This document shows, one piece after another, positions 15,301 through 29,740 of a stretch of DNA of 64,000 nt. The stretch comes from Eutreptiella sp. 'Long Island Sound 2002' (Eukaryota > Euglenozoa > Euglenophyceae > Eutreptiales > Eutreptiaceae). The stretch lies in assembly GCA_964036045.1 (NCBI GenBank), contig CAXIWF010000898.1, positions 1 through 64,000 of the forward strand, in the 5' to 3' direction. The notes under the pieces are model-generated. The model searched no databases, was not told where the DNA came from, and saw only the letters and a list, made by a program, of their open reading frames with translations. A program made the translations under genes and the position numbers. The number at the start of each line of letters is the position of its first letter. Position 1 is the first letter of the stretch.

Positions 15301-18300
15301 ATTCTCGGAAAATTCTCGGAAAATTCTCGGAAAATTGACGGAAAATTCTCGGAAAATTCTCGGAAAATTCTCGGAAAATTCTCGGAAAATTCTCGGAAAA
15401 TTCTCGGAAAAATCTCGGAAAATTCTCGGAAAATTCTCGGAAAATTCTCGGAAAATTCTCGGAAAAATCTCGGAAAATTCGCGGAAAATTCTCGGAAAAT
15501 TCTCAGAAAATTCTCGGAAAATTCTCGGAAAATTCTCGGAAAATTCTCGGAAAATTCTCGGAAAATTCTCGGAAAATTCTCGGAAAATTCTCGGAAAATT
15601 CTCAGAAAATTCTCGGAAAATTCTCTGAAAATTCTCGGAAAATTCTCGGAAAATTCTCGGAAAATTCTCGGAAAATTCTCAGAAAATTCTCGGAAATTCT
15701 CGGATAATTCTCGGAAAATTCTCACAAAATTCTCGGAAAATTCTCGGAAAATTCTCGGAAAATTTCCGGACAATTCTCGGAAAATTCTCGGAAAATTCTC
15801 GGAAAATTCTCGGAAAATTCTCGGAAAATTCTCGGAAAATTCTCGGAAAATTCTCGGAAAATTCTCGGAAAATTCTCGGAAAATTCTCGGAAAATTCTCG
15901 GAAAATTCTCGGAAAATTCTCGGAAAATTCTCGGAAAATTCTCGGAAAACTCTCGGAAAGTTCTCGGAAAATTCTCGGAAAATTCTCGGAAAATTCTCGG
16001 AAAATTCTCGGAAAATTCTCGGAAAATTGACGGAAAATTCTCGGAAAATTCTCGGAAAATTCTCGGAAAACTCTCGGAAAATTCTCGGAAAATTCTCAGA
16101 AAATTCCCGGAAAATTCTCGGAAAATTCTCGGAAAATTCTCGGAAAATTCTCGGAAAATTCTCGGAAAGTTCTCGGAAAATTCTCGGAAAATTCTCGGAA
16201 AATTCTCGGAAAATTCTCGGAAAATTCTCGGAAAAATCTCGGAAAATTCTCGGAAAATCCTCGGAAAATTTTCGGAAAATTCTCGTTAAATTCTCGGAAA
16301 ATTCTCGGAAAATTCTCGGAAAATTCTCGGAAAATTCTCGGAAAAATCTCGGAAAATTCTCGGAAAATTCTCGGAAAATTCTCGGAAAATTCTCGGAAAA
16401 ATCTCGGAAAATTCTCGGAAAATTCTCGGAAAATTCTCAGAAAATTCTCGGAAAATTCTCGGAAAATTCTCGGAAAATTCTCGGAAAATTCTCGGAAAAT
16501 TCTCGGAAAATTCTCGGAAAATTCTCGGAAAATTCTCAGAAAATTCTCGGAAAATTCTCTGAAAATTCTCGGAAAATTCTCGGAAAATTCTCGGAAAATT
16601 CTCGGAAAATTCTCGGAAAATTGACGGAAAATTCTCGGAAAATTCTCGGAAAATTCTCGGAAAATTCTCGGAAAATTCTCGGAAAATTCTCGGAAAAATC
16701 TCGGAAAATTCTCGGAAAATTCTCGGAAAATTCTCGGAAAATTCTCGGAAAAATCTCGGAAAATTCTCGGAAAATTCTCGGAAAATTCTCAGAAAATTCT
16801 CGGAAAATTCTCGGAAAATTCTCGGAAAATTCTCGGAAAATTCTCGGAAAATTCTCGGAAAATTCTCGGAAAATTCTCGGAAAATTCTCAGAAAATTCTC
16901 GGAAAATTCTCTGAAAATTCTCGGAAAATTCTCGGAAAATTCTCGGAAAATTCTCGGAAAATTCTCAGAAAATTCTCGGAAATTCTCGGATAATTCTCGG
17001 AAAATTCTCACAAAATTCTCGGAAAATTCTCGGAAAATTCTCAGAAAATTCTCGGAAAATTCTCGGAAAATTCCCGGAAAATTCTCGGAAAATTCTCGGA
17101 AAATTCTCGGAAAATTCTCGGAAAATTCTCGGAAAATTCTCGGAAAATTCTCGGAAAATTCTCGGAAAATTCTCGGAAAATTCTCGGAAAATTCTCGGAA
17201 AATTCTCGGAAAATTCTCGGAAAATTCTCGGAAAACTCTCGGAAAGTTCTCGGAAAATTCTCGGAAAATTCTCGGAAAATTCTCGGAAAATTCTCGGAAA
17301 ATTCTCGGAAAATTGACGGAAAATTCTCGGAAAATTCTCGGAAAATTCTCGGAAAACTCTCGGAAAATTCTCGGAAAATTCTCAGAAAATTCCCGGAAAA
17401 TTCTCGGAAAATTCTCGGAAAATTCTCGGAAAATTCTCGGAAAATTCTCGGAAAGTTCTCGGAAAATTCTCGGAAAATTCTCGGAAAATTCTCGGAAAAT
17501 TCTCGGAAAATTCTCGGAAAAATCTCGGAAAATTCTCGGAAAATCCTCGGAAAATTTTCGGAAAATTCTCGTTAAATTCTCGGAAAATTCTCGGAAAATT
17601 CTCGGAAAATTCTCGGAAAATTCTCAGAAAATTCTCGGAAAAATCTCGGAAAATTCTCGGAAAATTCTCGGAAAATTCTCGGAAAATTCTCGGAAAATTC
17701 TCGGAAAATTCTCGGAAAATTCTCGGAAAATTCTCGGAAAATTCTCGGAAAATTCTCGGAAAATTGACGGAAAATTCTCGGAAAATTCTCGGAAAATTCT
17801 CGGAAAATTCTCGGAAAATTCTCGGAAAATTCTCGGAAAATTCTCGGAAAATTCTCGGAAAATTCTCGGAAAATTCTCGGAAAATTGACGGAAAATTCTC
17901 GGAAAATTCTCGGAAAATTCTCGGAAAATTCTCGGAAAAATCTCGGAAAATTCTCCGAAAATTCTCGGAAAATTCTCGGAAAATTCTCGGAAAAATCTCG
18001 GAAAATTCTCGGAAAATTCTCGGAAAATTCTCGGAAAATTTCCGGACAATTCTCGGAAAATTCTCGGAAAATTCTCGGAAAATTCTCGGAAAATTCTCAG
18101 AAAAATTCTCGGAAAAATTCTCGGAAAATTCTCGGAAAATTCTCAGAAAATTCTCGGAAAATTCTCGGAAAATTCTCGGAAAATTCTCGGAAAATTCTCG
18201 GAAAATTCTCGGAAAATTCTCAGAAAATTCTCGGAAATTCTCGGATAATTCTCGGAAAATTCTCACAGAATTCTCGGAAAATTCTCGGAAAATTCTCAGA

Positions 18301-19318
18301 AAATTCTCGGAAAATTCTCGGAAAATTCCCGGAAAATTCTCGGAAAATTCTCGGAAAATTCTCGGAAAATTCTCGGAAAATTCTCGGAAAATTCTCGGAA
18401 AATTCTCGGAAAATTCTCGGAAAATTCTCGGAAAATTCTCGGAAAATTCTCAGAAAATTCTCGGGAAAAATCCCGGAAAATTCTCGGAAAATTCTCGGAA
18501 AATTCTCGGAAAATTCTCAGAAAATTCTCGGAAAATTCTCGGAAAATTCTCGGAAAATTCTCGGAAAATTCTCGGAAAATTCTCGGAAAATTCTCGAAAA
18601 ATTCTCGGAAAATTCTCGGAAAATTCTCAGAAAATTCTCGGAAAATTCTCAGAAAATTCTCGGAAAATTCTCGGAAAAATTCTCGGAAAATTCTCAGAAA
18701 ATTCTCGGAAAATTCTCGGAAAATTCTCGGAAAATTCTCGGAAAATTCTCGGAAAATTCTCAGAAAATTCTCGGAAAATTCTCGGAAAATTCTCGGAAAA
18801 TTCTCGGAAAATTCTCGGAAAATTCTCGGAAAATTCTCGAAAAATTCTCGGAAAATTCTCGGAAAATTCTCAGAAAATTCTCGGAAAATTCTCAGAAAAT
18901 TCTCGGAAAATTCTCGGAAAATTCTCGGAAAATTCTCGGAACATTCTCAGAAAATTCTCGGAAAATTCTCGGAAAATTCTCCGAAAATTCTCGGAAAATT
19001 CTCGGAAAATTCTCGGAAAATTCTCGGAAAATTCTCGGAAAATTCTCGGAAAATTCTCGGAAAATTCTCGGAAAATTCTCGGAAAATTCTCGGAAAATTC
19101 TCGGAAAATTGACGGAAAATTCTCGGAAAATTCTCGGAAAATTCTCGGATAATTCTCGGAAAATTCTCGGAAAATTCTCGGCAAATTCTCGGAAAATTCT
19201 CCGAAAATTGTCGGAAAATTCTCGGAAAATTCTCGGAAAAATCTCGGAAAATTCTCGGAAAATTCTCGGAAAATTCTCGGAAAATTCTCGGAAAATTCTC
19301 GGAAAATTCTCGGAAAAT

Positions 19319-19690
19319 TGACGGAAAATTCTCGGAAAATTGACGGAAAATTCTCGGAAAATTCTCGGAAAATTCTCGGAAAATTCTCGGCAAATTTTCG
19401 GAAAATTCTCCGAAAATTCTCGGAAAATTCTCGGAAAATTCTCGGAAAAATCTCGGAAAATTCTCGGAAAATTCTCGGAAAATTCTCAGAAAATTCTCGG
19501 AAAATTCTCGGAAAATTCTCGGAAAATTCTCGGAAAATTCTCGGAAAATTGTCGGAAAATTCTCGGAAAATTCTCGGAAAATTCTCAGAAAATTCTCGGA
19601 AAATTCTCGGAAAATTCTCGGAAAATTCTCGGAAAATTCTCCGAAAATTCTCGGAAAATTCTCAGAAAATTCTCGGAAATTCTCGGATAA
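19319..19690 (+). repeat. Satellite higher-order block, copy 3 of 4
   Basis: Same 372-bp variant pattern as at 2362, 5941 and 29741. It lies 13.4 kb from copy 2, so related blocks are dispersed within the array and are not one strict tandem higher-order repeat. Confidence 0.85.
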
Positions 19691-20593
19691 TTCTCGGAAA
19701 ATTCTCAGAAAATTCTCGGAAAATTCTCGGAAAATTCTCGGAAAATTCTCGGAAAATTCTCGGAAAATTCTCGGAAAATTCTCGGAAAATTCTCGGAAAA
19801 TTCTCAGAAAATTCTCGGAAAATTTCCGGAAAATTCTCGGAAAATTCTCGGAAAATTCTCGGAAAATTCTCGGAAAATTCTCGGAAAATTCTCGGAAAAT
19901 TCTCGGAAAATTCCCGGAAAATTCTCGGAAAATTCTCGGAAAATTCTCAGAAAATTCTCGGAAATTCTCGGATAATTCTCGGAAAATTCTCGGAAAATTC
20001 TCGGAAAATTCTCGGAAAATTCTCGGAAAATTCACGGAAAATTCTCGGAAAATTCTCGGAAAATTCTCGGAAAATTCTCGGAAAATTCTCGGAAAATTGA
20101 CGGAAAGCTCTCGGAAAATTCTCGGAAAATTCTCGGAAAATTCTCGGAAAATTCTCGGAAAATTCTCGGAAAATTCTCGGAAAATTCTCGGAATATTCTC
20201 GGAAAATTCTCGGAAAATTCTCAGAAAATTCTCGGAAAATTCTCGGAAAATTCTCGGAAAATTCTCGGAAAATTCCCGGAAAATTCTCGGAAAATTCTCG
20301 CAAAATTATCGGAAAATTCTCGGAAAATTCACGGAAAATTCTCGGAAAATTCTCGGAAAATTCTCGGAAAATTCTCGGAAAATTCTCGGAAAATTCTCGG
20401 AAAATTCCCGGAAAATTCTCGGAAAATTCTCGGAAAATTTTCGGAAAATTCTCGGAAAATTCTCGGAAAATTCTCGGAAAATTCTCGGAAAATTCTCGGA
20501 AAATTCTCGGAAAACTCTCGGAAAATTCTCAGAAAATTCTCAGAAAATTCTCGGAAAATTCTCGGAAAATTCTCGGAAAATTCTCGGAAAATT

Positions 20594-23500
20594 GACGGAA
20601 ACTTCTCGGAAAATTCTCGGAAAATTCTCGGAAAATTCTCGGAAAAATCTCGGAAAATTCTCGGAAAATTCTCGGAAAATTCTCAGAAAATTCTCGGAAA
20701 ATTCTCGGAAAATTCTCGGAAAATTCTCGGAAAATTCTCGGAAAATTCTCGGAAAATTCTCGGAAAATTCTCGGAAAATTCTCGGAAAATTCTCGGAAAA
20801 TTCTCGGAAAATTCTCCGAAAATTCTCGGAAAATTCTCAGAAAATTCTCGGAAATTCTCGGATAATTCTCGGAAAATTCTCAGAAAATTCTCGGAAAATT
20901 CTCGGAAAATTCTCAGAATTCTCGGAAAATTCTCGGAAAATTCTCGGAAAATTCTCGGAAAATTCTCGGAAAACTCTCGGAAAATTCTCAGAAAATTCTC
21001 AGAAAATTCTCGGAAAATTCTCGGAAAATTCTCGGAAAATTCTCGGAAAATTGACGGAAACTTCTCGGAAAATTCTCGGAAAATTCTCGGAAAATTCTCG
21101 GAAAAATCTCGGAAAATTCTCGGAAAATTCTCGGAAAATTCTCAGAAAATTCTCGGAAAATTCTCGGAAAATTCTCGGAAAATTCTCGGAAAATTCTCGG
21201 AAAATTCTCGGAAAATTCTCGGAAAATTCTCGGAAAATTCTCGGAAAATTCTCGGAAAATTCTCGGAAAATTCTCCGAAAATTCTCGGAAAATTCTCAGA
21301 AAATTCTCGGAAATTCTCGGATAATTCTCGGAAAATTCTCAGAAAATTCTCGGAAAATTCTCGGAAAATTCTCAGAAAATTCTCGGAAAATTCTCGGAAA
21401 ATTCTCGGAAAATTCTCGGAAAATTCTCGGAAAATTCTCGGAAAATTCTCGGAAAATTCTCGGAAAATTCTCAGAAAATTCTCGGAAAATTTCCGGAAAA
21501 TTCTCGGAAAATTCTCGGAAAATTCTCGGAAAATTCTCGGAAAATTCTCGGAAAATTCTCGGAAAATTCTCGGAAAATTCTCGGAAAATTCTCGGAAAAT
21601 TCTCGGAAAATTCTCGGAAAATTCTCGGAAAATTCTCAGAAAATTCTCGGAAATTCTCGGATAATTCTCGGAAAATTCTCGGAAAATTCTCGGAAAATTC
21701 TCGGAAAATTCTCGGAAAATTCACGGAAAATTCTCGGAAAATTCTCGGAAAATTCTCGGAAAATTCTCGGAAAATTCTCGGAAAATTGACGGAAAACTCT
21801 CGGAAAATTCTAGGAAAATTCTCGGAAAATTCTCGGAAAATTCTCGGAAAATTCTCGGAAAATTCTCGGAAAATTCTCGGAATATTCTCGGAAAATTCTC
21901 GGAAAATTCTCAGAAAATTCTCGGAAAATTCTCGGAAAATTCTCGGAAAATTCTCGGAAAATTCTCGGAAAATTCACGGAAAATTCTCGGAAAATTCTCG
22001 GAAAATTCTCGGAAAATTCTCGGAAAATTCTCGGAAAATTGACGGAAAACTCTCGGAAAATTCTCGGAAAATTCTCGGAAAATTCTCGGAAAATTCTCGG
22101 AAAATTCTCGGAAAATTCTCGGAAAATTCTCGGAATATTCTCGGAAAATTCTCGGAAAATTCTCAGAAAATTCTCGGAAAATTCTCGGAAAATTCTCGGA
22201 AAATTCTCGGAAAATTCCCGGAAAATTCTCGGAAAATTCTCGCAAAATTATCGGAAAATTCTCGGAAAATTCTCGGAAAATTCTCGGAAAATTCTCGGAA
22301 AATTCTCGGAAAATTCTCGGAAAATTCTCGGAAAATTCTCGGAAAATTCCCGGAAAATTCTCGGAAAATTCTCGGAAAATTTTCGGAAAATTCTCGGAAA
22401 ATTCTCGGAAAATTCTCGGAAAATTCTCGGAAAATTCTCGGAAAATTCTCGGAAAACTCTCGGAAAATTCTCAGAAAATTCTCAGAAAATTCTCGGAAAA
22501 TTCTCGGAAAATTCTCGGAAAATTCTCGGAAAATTGACGGAAACTTCTCGGAAAATTCTCGGAAAATTCTCGGAAAATTCTCGGAAAAATCTCGGAAAAT
22601 TCTCGGAAAATTCTCGGAAAATTCTCAGAAAATTCTCGGAAAATTCTCGGAAAATTCTCGGAAAATTCTCGGAAAATTCTCGGAAAATTGTCGGAAAATT
22701 CTCGGAAAATTCTCGGAAAATTCTCGGAAAATTCTCGGAAAATTCTCGGAAAATTCTCCGAAAATTCTCGGAAAATTCTCAGAAAATTCTCGGAAATTCT
22801 CGGATAATTCTCGGAAAATTCTCAGAAAATTCTCGGAAAATTCTCGGAAAATTCTCAGAAAATTCTCGGAAAATTCTCGGAAAATTCTCGGAAAATTCTC
22901 GGAAAATTCTCGGAAAATTCTCGGAAAATTCTCGGAAAATTCTCGGAAAATTCTCAGAAAATTCTCGGAAAATTTCCGGAAAATTCTCGGAAAATTCTCG
23001 GAAAATTCTCGGAAAATTCTCGGAAAATTCTCGGAAAATTCTCGGAAAATTCTCGGAAAATTCTCGGAAAATTCTCGGAAAATTCTCGGAAAATTCTCGG
23101 AAAATTCTCGGAAAATTCTCAGAAAATTCTCGGAAATTCTCGGATAATTCTCGGAAAATTCTCGGAAAATTCTCGGAAAATTCTCGGAAAATTCTCGGAA
23201 AATTCACGGAAAATTCTCGGAAAATTCTCGGAAAATTCTCGGAAAATTCTCGGAAAATTCTCGGAAAATTGACGGAAAACTCTCGGAAAATTCTAGGAAA
23301 ATTCTCGGAAAATTCTCGGAAAATTCTCGGAAAATTCTCGGAAAATTCTCGGAAAATTCTCGGAATATTCTCGGAAAATTCTCGGAAAATTCTCAGAAAA
23401 TTCTCGGAAAATTCTCGGAAAATTCTCGGAAAATTCTCGGAAAATTCCCGGAAAATTCTCGGAAAATTCTCGGAAAGTTCTCGGAAAATTCTCGGAAAAT

Positions 23501-23776
23501 TCTCGGAAAATTCTCGGAAAATTCTTGGAAAATTCTCGGAAAATTCTCGGAAAATTCTCGGAAAATTCTCGGAAACTTCTCGGAAAATTCCCGGAAAATT
23601 CTCGGAAAATTCTCGGAAAATTTTCGGAAAATTCTCGGAAAATTCTCGGAAAACTCTCGGAAAATTCTCGGAAAATTCTCGGAAAATTCTCGGAAAACTC
23701 TCGGAAAATTCTCAGAAAATTCTCAGAAAATTCTCGGAAAATTCTCGGAAAACTCTCGGAAAATTCTCGGAAAATT
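20594..23776 (+). repeat. Locally tandem higher-order units in the satellite
   Basis: The marker GACGGAAACTT, preceded each time by an AACTCTCGG monomer and two CTCAG monomers, occurs at 20594, 21053, 22536 and 23777. These define successive units of 459, 1483 and 1241 bp. The 459-bp unit is a truncated version of the 1483-bp unit. Its end lies near 20915, where three A bases are missing and a GAATTC results. The same marker occurs elsewhere near 353, 3010, 7218, 9831, 13259, 14489, 26622, 30994 and 32158. Confidence 0.75.
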
Positions 23777-26700
23777 GACGGAAACTTCTCGGAAAATTCT
23801 CGGAAAATTCTCGGAAAATTCTCGGAAAATTCTCGGAAAGTTCTCGGAAAGTTCTCGGAAAATTCTCGGAAAATTCTCGGAAAATTCTCGGAAAATTCTC
23901 GGAAAATTGACGGAAAATTCTCGGAAAATTCTCGGAAAATTCTCGGAAAACTCTCGGAAAATTCTCGGAAAATTCTCGGAAAATTCCCGGAAAATTCTCG
24001 GAAAATTCTCGGAAAATTCTCGGAAAATTCTCGGAAAATTCTCGGAAAGTTCTCGGAAAATTCTCGGAAAATTCTCGGAAAATTCTCGGAAAATTCTCGG
24101 AAAATTCTCGGAAAAATCTCGGAAAATTCTCGGAAAATTCTCGGAAAATTTTCGGAAAATTCTCGGAAATTTCTCGGAAAATTCTCGGAAAATTCTCGGA
24201 AAATTCTCGGAAAATTCTCAGAAAATTCTCGGAAAATTCTCGGAAAATTCTCGGAAAATTCTCGGAAAATTCTCGGAAAATTCTCGGAAAATTCTCGGAA
24301 AATTCTCGGAAAATTCTCGGAAAATTCTCGGAAAATTCTCGGAAAATTCTCGGAAAATTGACGGAAAATTCTCGGAAAATTCTCGGAAAATTCTCGGAAA
24401 ATTCTCGGAAAATTCTCGGAAAATTCTCGGAAAATTCTCGGAAAATTCTCGGAAAATTCTCGGAAAATTCTCGGAAAATTGACGGAAAATTCTCGGAAAA
24501 TTCTCGGAAAATTCTCGGAAAATTCTCGGAAAATTCTCGGAAAATTCTCGGAAAATTCTCGGAAAATTCTCGGAAAATTCTCGGAAAATTCTCGGAAAAT
24601 TCTCGGAAAATTCTCGGAAAATTCTCGGAAATTCTCGGAAAATTCTCGGAAAATTCTCGGAAAATTCTCAGAAAATTCTCGGAAAATTCTCGGAAAATTC
24701 TCGGAAAATTCTCGGAAAATTCTCAGAAAATTCTCGGAAAATTCTCGGAAAATTCTTGGAAAATTCTCGGAAAATTCTCGGAAAATTCTCGGAAAATTCT
24801 CGGAAAATTCTCGGAAAATTCTCGGAAAATTCTCGGAAAATTCTCGGAAAATTCTCGGAAAATTCTCGGAAAATTCTCGGAAAATTCTCAGAAAATTCTC
24901 GGAAATTCTCGGATAATTCTCGGAAAATTCTCAGAAAATTCTCGGAAAATTCTCGGAAAATTCTCAGAAAATTCTCGGAAAATTCTCGGAAAATTCTCCG
25001 AAAATTCTCGGAAAATTCTCGGAAAATTCTCGGAAAATTCTCGGAAAATTCTCGGAAAATTCTCGGAAAATTCTCGGAAAATTCTCGGAAAATTCTCGGA
25101 AAATTCTCGGAAAATTCTCAGAAAATTCTCGGAAAATTCCCGGAAAATTCTCGGAAAATTCTCGGAAAATTCTCGGAAAATTCTCGGAAAATTCTCGGAA
25201 AATTCTCGGAAAATTCTCGGAAAATTCTCGGAAAATTCTCGGAAAATTCTCGGAAAATTCTCGGAAAATTCTCGGAAAATTGACGGAAAATTCTCGGAAA
25301 ATTCTCGGAAAATTCTCGGAAAATTCTCGGAAAATTCTCGGAAAATTCTCGGCAAATTCTCGGAAAATTCTCCGAAAATTCTCGGAAAATTCTCGGAAAA
25401 TTCTCGGAAATATCTCGGAAAATTCTCGGAAAATTCTCGGAAAATTCTCGGAAAATTCTCGGAAAATTCTCGGAAAATTCTCGGAAAATTCTCGGAAAAT
25501 TCTCGGAAAATTCTCGGAAAATTCTCGGAAAATTCTCAGAAAATTCTCGGAAAATTCTCGGAAAATTCTCGGAAAATTCTCGGAAAATTCTCGGAAAATT
25601 CTCCGAAAATTCTCGGAAAATTCTCAGAAAATTCTCGGAAATTCTCGGATAATTCTCGGAAAATTCTCAGAAAATTCTCGGAAAATTCTCGGAAAATTCT
25701 CAGAAAATTCTCGGAAAATTCTCGGAAAATTCTCGGAAAATTCTCAGAAAATTCTCGGAAAATTTCCGGAAAATTCTCGGAAAATTCTCGGAAAATTCTC
25801 GGAAAATTCTCAGAAAATTCTCGGAAAATTCTCGGAAATTCTCGGATAATTCTCGGAAAATTCTCAGAAAATTCTCAGAAAATTCTCGGAAAATTCTCGG
25901 AAAATTCTCGGAAAATTCTCGGAAAATTCTCGGAAAATTCTCGGAAAATTCTCAGAAAATTCTCGGAAATTCTCGGATAATTCTCGGAAAATTCTCGGAA
26001 AATTCTCGGAAAATTCTCGGAAAATTCTGGGGAAAATTCACGGAAAATTCTCGGAAAATTCTCGGAAAATTCTCGGAAAATTCTCGGAAAATTCTCGGAA
26101 AATTGACGGAAAACTCTCGGAAAATTCTCGGAAAATTCTCGGAAAATTCTCGGAAAATTCTCGGAAAATTCTCGGAAAATTCTCGGAAAATTCTCGGAAT
26201 ATTCTCGGAAAATTCTCGGAAAATTCCCGGAAAATTCTCGGAAAATTCTCGGAAAAATCTCGGAAAATTCTCGGAAAATTCCCGGAAAATTCTCGGAAAA
26301 TTCTCGGAAAATTCTCGGAAAATTCTCGGAAAATTCTCGGAAAATTCTCGGAAAATTCTCGGAAAATTCTCGGAAAATTCTCGGAAAATTCTCGGAAAAT
26401 TCTCGGAAAATTCTCGGAAAATTCTCGGAAAATTCTCGGAAAATTCTCGGAAAATTCTCGGAAAATTCTCGGAAAATTCTCGGAAAATTCTCGGAAAATT
26501 CTCGGAAAATTGACGGAAAATTCTCGGAAAATTCTCGGAAAATTCTCGGAAAATTCTCAGAAAATTCTCAGAAAATTCTCGGAAAATTCTCGGAAAATTC
26601 TCGGAAAATTCTCGGAAAATTGACGGAAACTTCTCGGAAAATTCTCGGAAAATTCTCGGAAAATTCTCGGAAAATTCTCGGAAAATTCTCGGAAAATTCT

Positions 26701-29700
26701 CGGAAAATTCTCGGAAAATTCTCGGAAAATTCTCGGAAAATTCTCGGAAAATTGACGGAAAATTCTCGGAAAATTCTCGGAAAATTCTCGGAAAACTCTC
26801 GGAAAATTCTCGGAAAATTCTCGGAAAATTCCCGGAAAATTCTCGGAAAATTCTCGGAAAATTCTCGGAAAATTCTCGGAAAATTCTCGGAAAGTTCTCG
26901 GAAAATTCTCGGAAAATTCTCGGAAAATTCTCGGAAAATTCTCGGAAAATTCTCGGAAAAATCTCGGAAAATTCTCGGAAAATTCTCGGAAAATTTTCGG
27001 AAAATTCTCGGAAAATTCTCGGAAAATTCTCGGAAAATTCTCGGAAAATTCTCGGAAAATTCTCAGAAAATTCTCGGAAAAATCTCGGAAAATTCTCGGA
27101 AAATTCTCGGAAAATTCTCGGAAAATTCTCGGAAAATTCTCGGAAAATTCTCGGAAAATTCTCGGAAAATTCTCGGAAAATTCTCGGAAAATTCTCGGAA
27201 AATTGACGGAAAATTCTCGGAAAATTCTCGGAAAATTCTCGGAAAATTCTCGGAAAATTCTCGGAAAATTCTCGGAAAATTCTCGGAAAATTCTCGGAAA
27301 ATTCTCGGAAAATTGTCGGAAAATTGACGGAAAATTCTCGGAAAATTCTCGGAAAATTCTCAGAAAATTCTCGGAAAATTCTCGGAGAATTCTCGGAAAA
27401 TTCTCGGAAAATTCTCGGAAAATTCTCGGAAAATTCTCGGAAAATTCTCGGAAAATTCTCGGAAAATTCTCGGAAATTCTCGGAAAATTCTCGGAAAATT
27501 CTCGGAAAATTCTCAGAAAATTCTCGGAAAATTCTCGGAAAATTCTCGGAAAATTCTCGGAAAATTCTCAGAAAATTCTCGGAAAATTCTCGGAAAATTC
27601 TCGGAAAATTCTCGGAAAATTCTCGGAAAATTCTCGGAAAATTCTCGGAAAATTCTCGGAAAATTCTCGGAAAATTCTCGGAAAATTCTCGGAAAATTCT
27701 CGGAAAATTCTCAGAAAATTCTCGGAAATTCTCGGATAATTCTCGGAAAATTCTCAGAAAATTCTCGGAAAATTCTCGGAAAATTCTCAGAAAATTCTCG
27801 GAAAATTCTCGGAAAATTCTCCGAAAATTCTCGGAAAATTCTCGGAAAATTCTCGGAAAATTCTCGGAAAATTCTCGGAAAATTCTCGGAAAATTCTCGG
27901 AAAATTCTCGGAAAATTCTCGGAAAATTCTCGGAAAATTCTCGGAAAATTCTCAGAAAATTCTCGGAAAATTCCCGGAAAATTCTCGGAAAATTCTCGGA
28001 AAATTCTCGGAAAATTCTCGGAAAATTCTCGGAAAATTCTCGGAAAATTCTCGGAAAATTCTCGGAAAATTCTCGGAAAATTCTCGGAAAATTCTCGGAA
28101 AATTCTCGGAAAATTCTCGGAAAATTGACGGAAAATTCTCGGAAAATTCTCGGAAAATTCTCGGAAAATTCTCGGAAAATTCTCGGAAAATTCTCGGCAA
28201 ATTCTCGGAAAATTCTCCGAAAATTCTCGGAAAATTCTCGGAAAATTCTCGGAAAATTCTCGGAAAATTCTCGGAAAATTCTCGGAAAATTCTCGGAAAA
28301 TTCTCGGAAAATTCTCGGAAAATTCTCGGAAAATTCTTGGAAAATTCTCGGAAAATTCTCGGAAAATTCTCGGAAAATTCCCAGAAAATTCTCGGAAAAT
28401 TCTCGGAAAATTCTCGGAAAATTCTCGGAAAATTCTCGGAAAATTCTCCGAAAATTCTCGGAAAATTCTCAGAAAATTCTCGGAAATTCTCGGATAATTC
28501 TCGGAAAATTCTCAGAAAATTCTCGGAAAATTCTCGGAAAATTCTCAGAAAATTCTCGGAAAATTCTCGGAAAATTCTCGGAAAATTCTCGGAAAATTCT
28601 CGGAAAATTCTCGGAAAATTCTCGGAAAATTCTCGGAAAATTCTCGGAAAATTCTCGGAAAATTCTCGGAAAATTCTCGGAAAATTCTCGGAAAATTCTC
28701 GGAAAATTCTCGGAAAATTCTCGGAAAATTCTCGGAAAATTGACGGAAAATTCTCGGAAAATTCTCGGAAAATTCTCGGAAAATTCTCGGAAAATTCTCG
28801 GAAAATTCTCGGAAAATTCTCGGAAAATTCTCGGAAAATTCTCGGAAAATTCTCGGAAAATTCTCGGAAAATTCTCGGAAAATTCTCGGAAAATTCTCGG
28901 AAAATTCTCGGAAAATTCTCGGAAAATTCTCGGAAAATTCTCAGAAAATTCTCGGAAAATTCTCGGAAAATTCTCGGAAAATTCTCGGAAAATTTTCAGA
29001 AAATTCTCGGAAAATTCTCGGAAAATTCTCGGAAAATTCTCGGAAAATTCTCGGAAAATTCTCGGAAAATTCTCGGAAAATTCTCGGAAAATTCTCGGAA
29101 AATTCTCGGAAAATTCTCGGAAAATTCTCGGAAAATTCTCGGAAAATTCTCAGAAAATTCTCGGAAATTCTCGGATAATTCTCGGAAAATTCTCAGAAAA
29201 TTCTCGGAAAATTCTCGGAAAATTCTCAGAAAATTCTCGGAAAATTCTCCGAAAATTCTCGGAAAATTCTCGGAAAATTCTCGGAAAATTCTCGGAAAAT
29301 TCTCGGAAAATTCTCGGAAAATTCTCGGAAAATTCTCGGAAAATTCTCGGAAAATTCTCGGAAAATTCTCAGAAAATTCTCGGAAAATTCCCGGAAAATT
29401 CTCGGAAAATTCTCGGAAAATTCTCGGAAAATTCTCGGAAAATTCTCGGAAAATTCTCGGAAAATTCTCGGAAAATTCTCGGAAAATTCTCGGAAAATTC
29501 TCGGAAAATTCTCGGAAAATTCTCGGAAAATTGACGGAAAATTCTCGGAAAATTCTCGGAAAATTCTCGGAAAATTCTCGGAAAATTCTCGGAAAATTCT
29601 CGGCAAATTCTCGGAAAATTCTCCGAAAATTCTCGGAAAATTCTCGGAAAATTCTCGGAAAAATCTCGGAAAATTCTCGGAAAATTCTCGGAAAATTCTC

Positions 29701-29740
29701 GGAAAATTCTCGGAAAATTCTCGGAAAATTCTCGGAAAAT

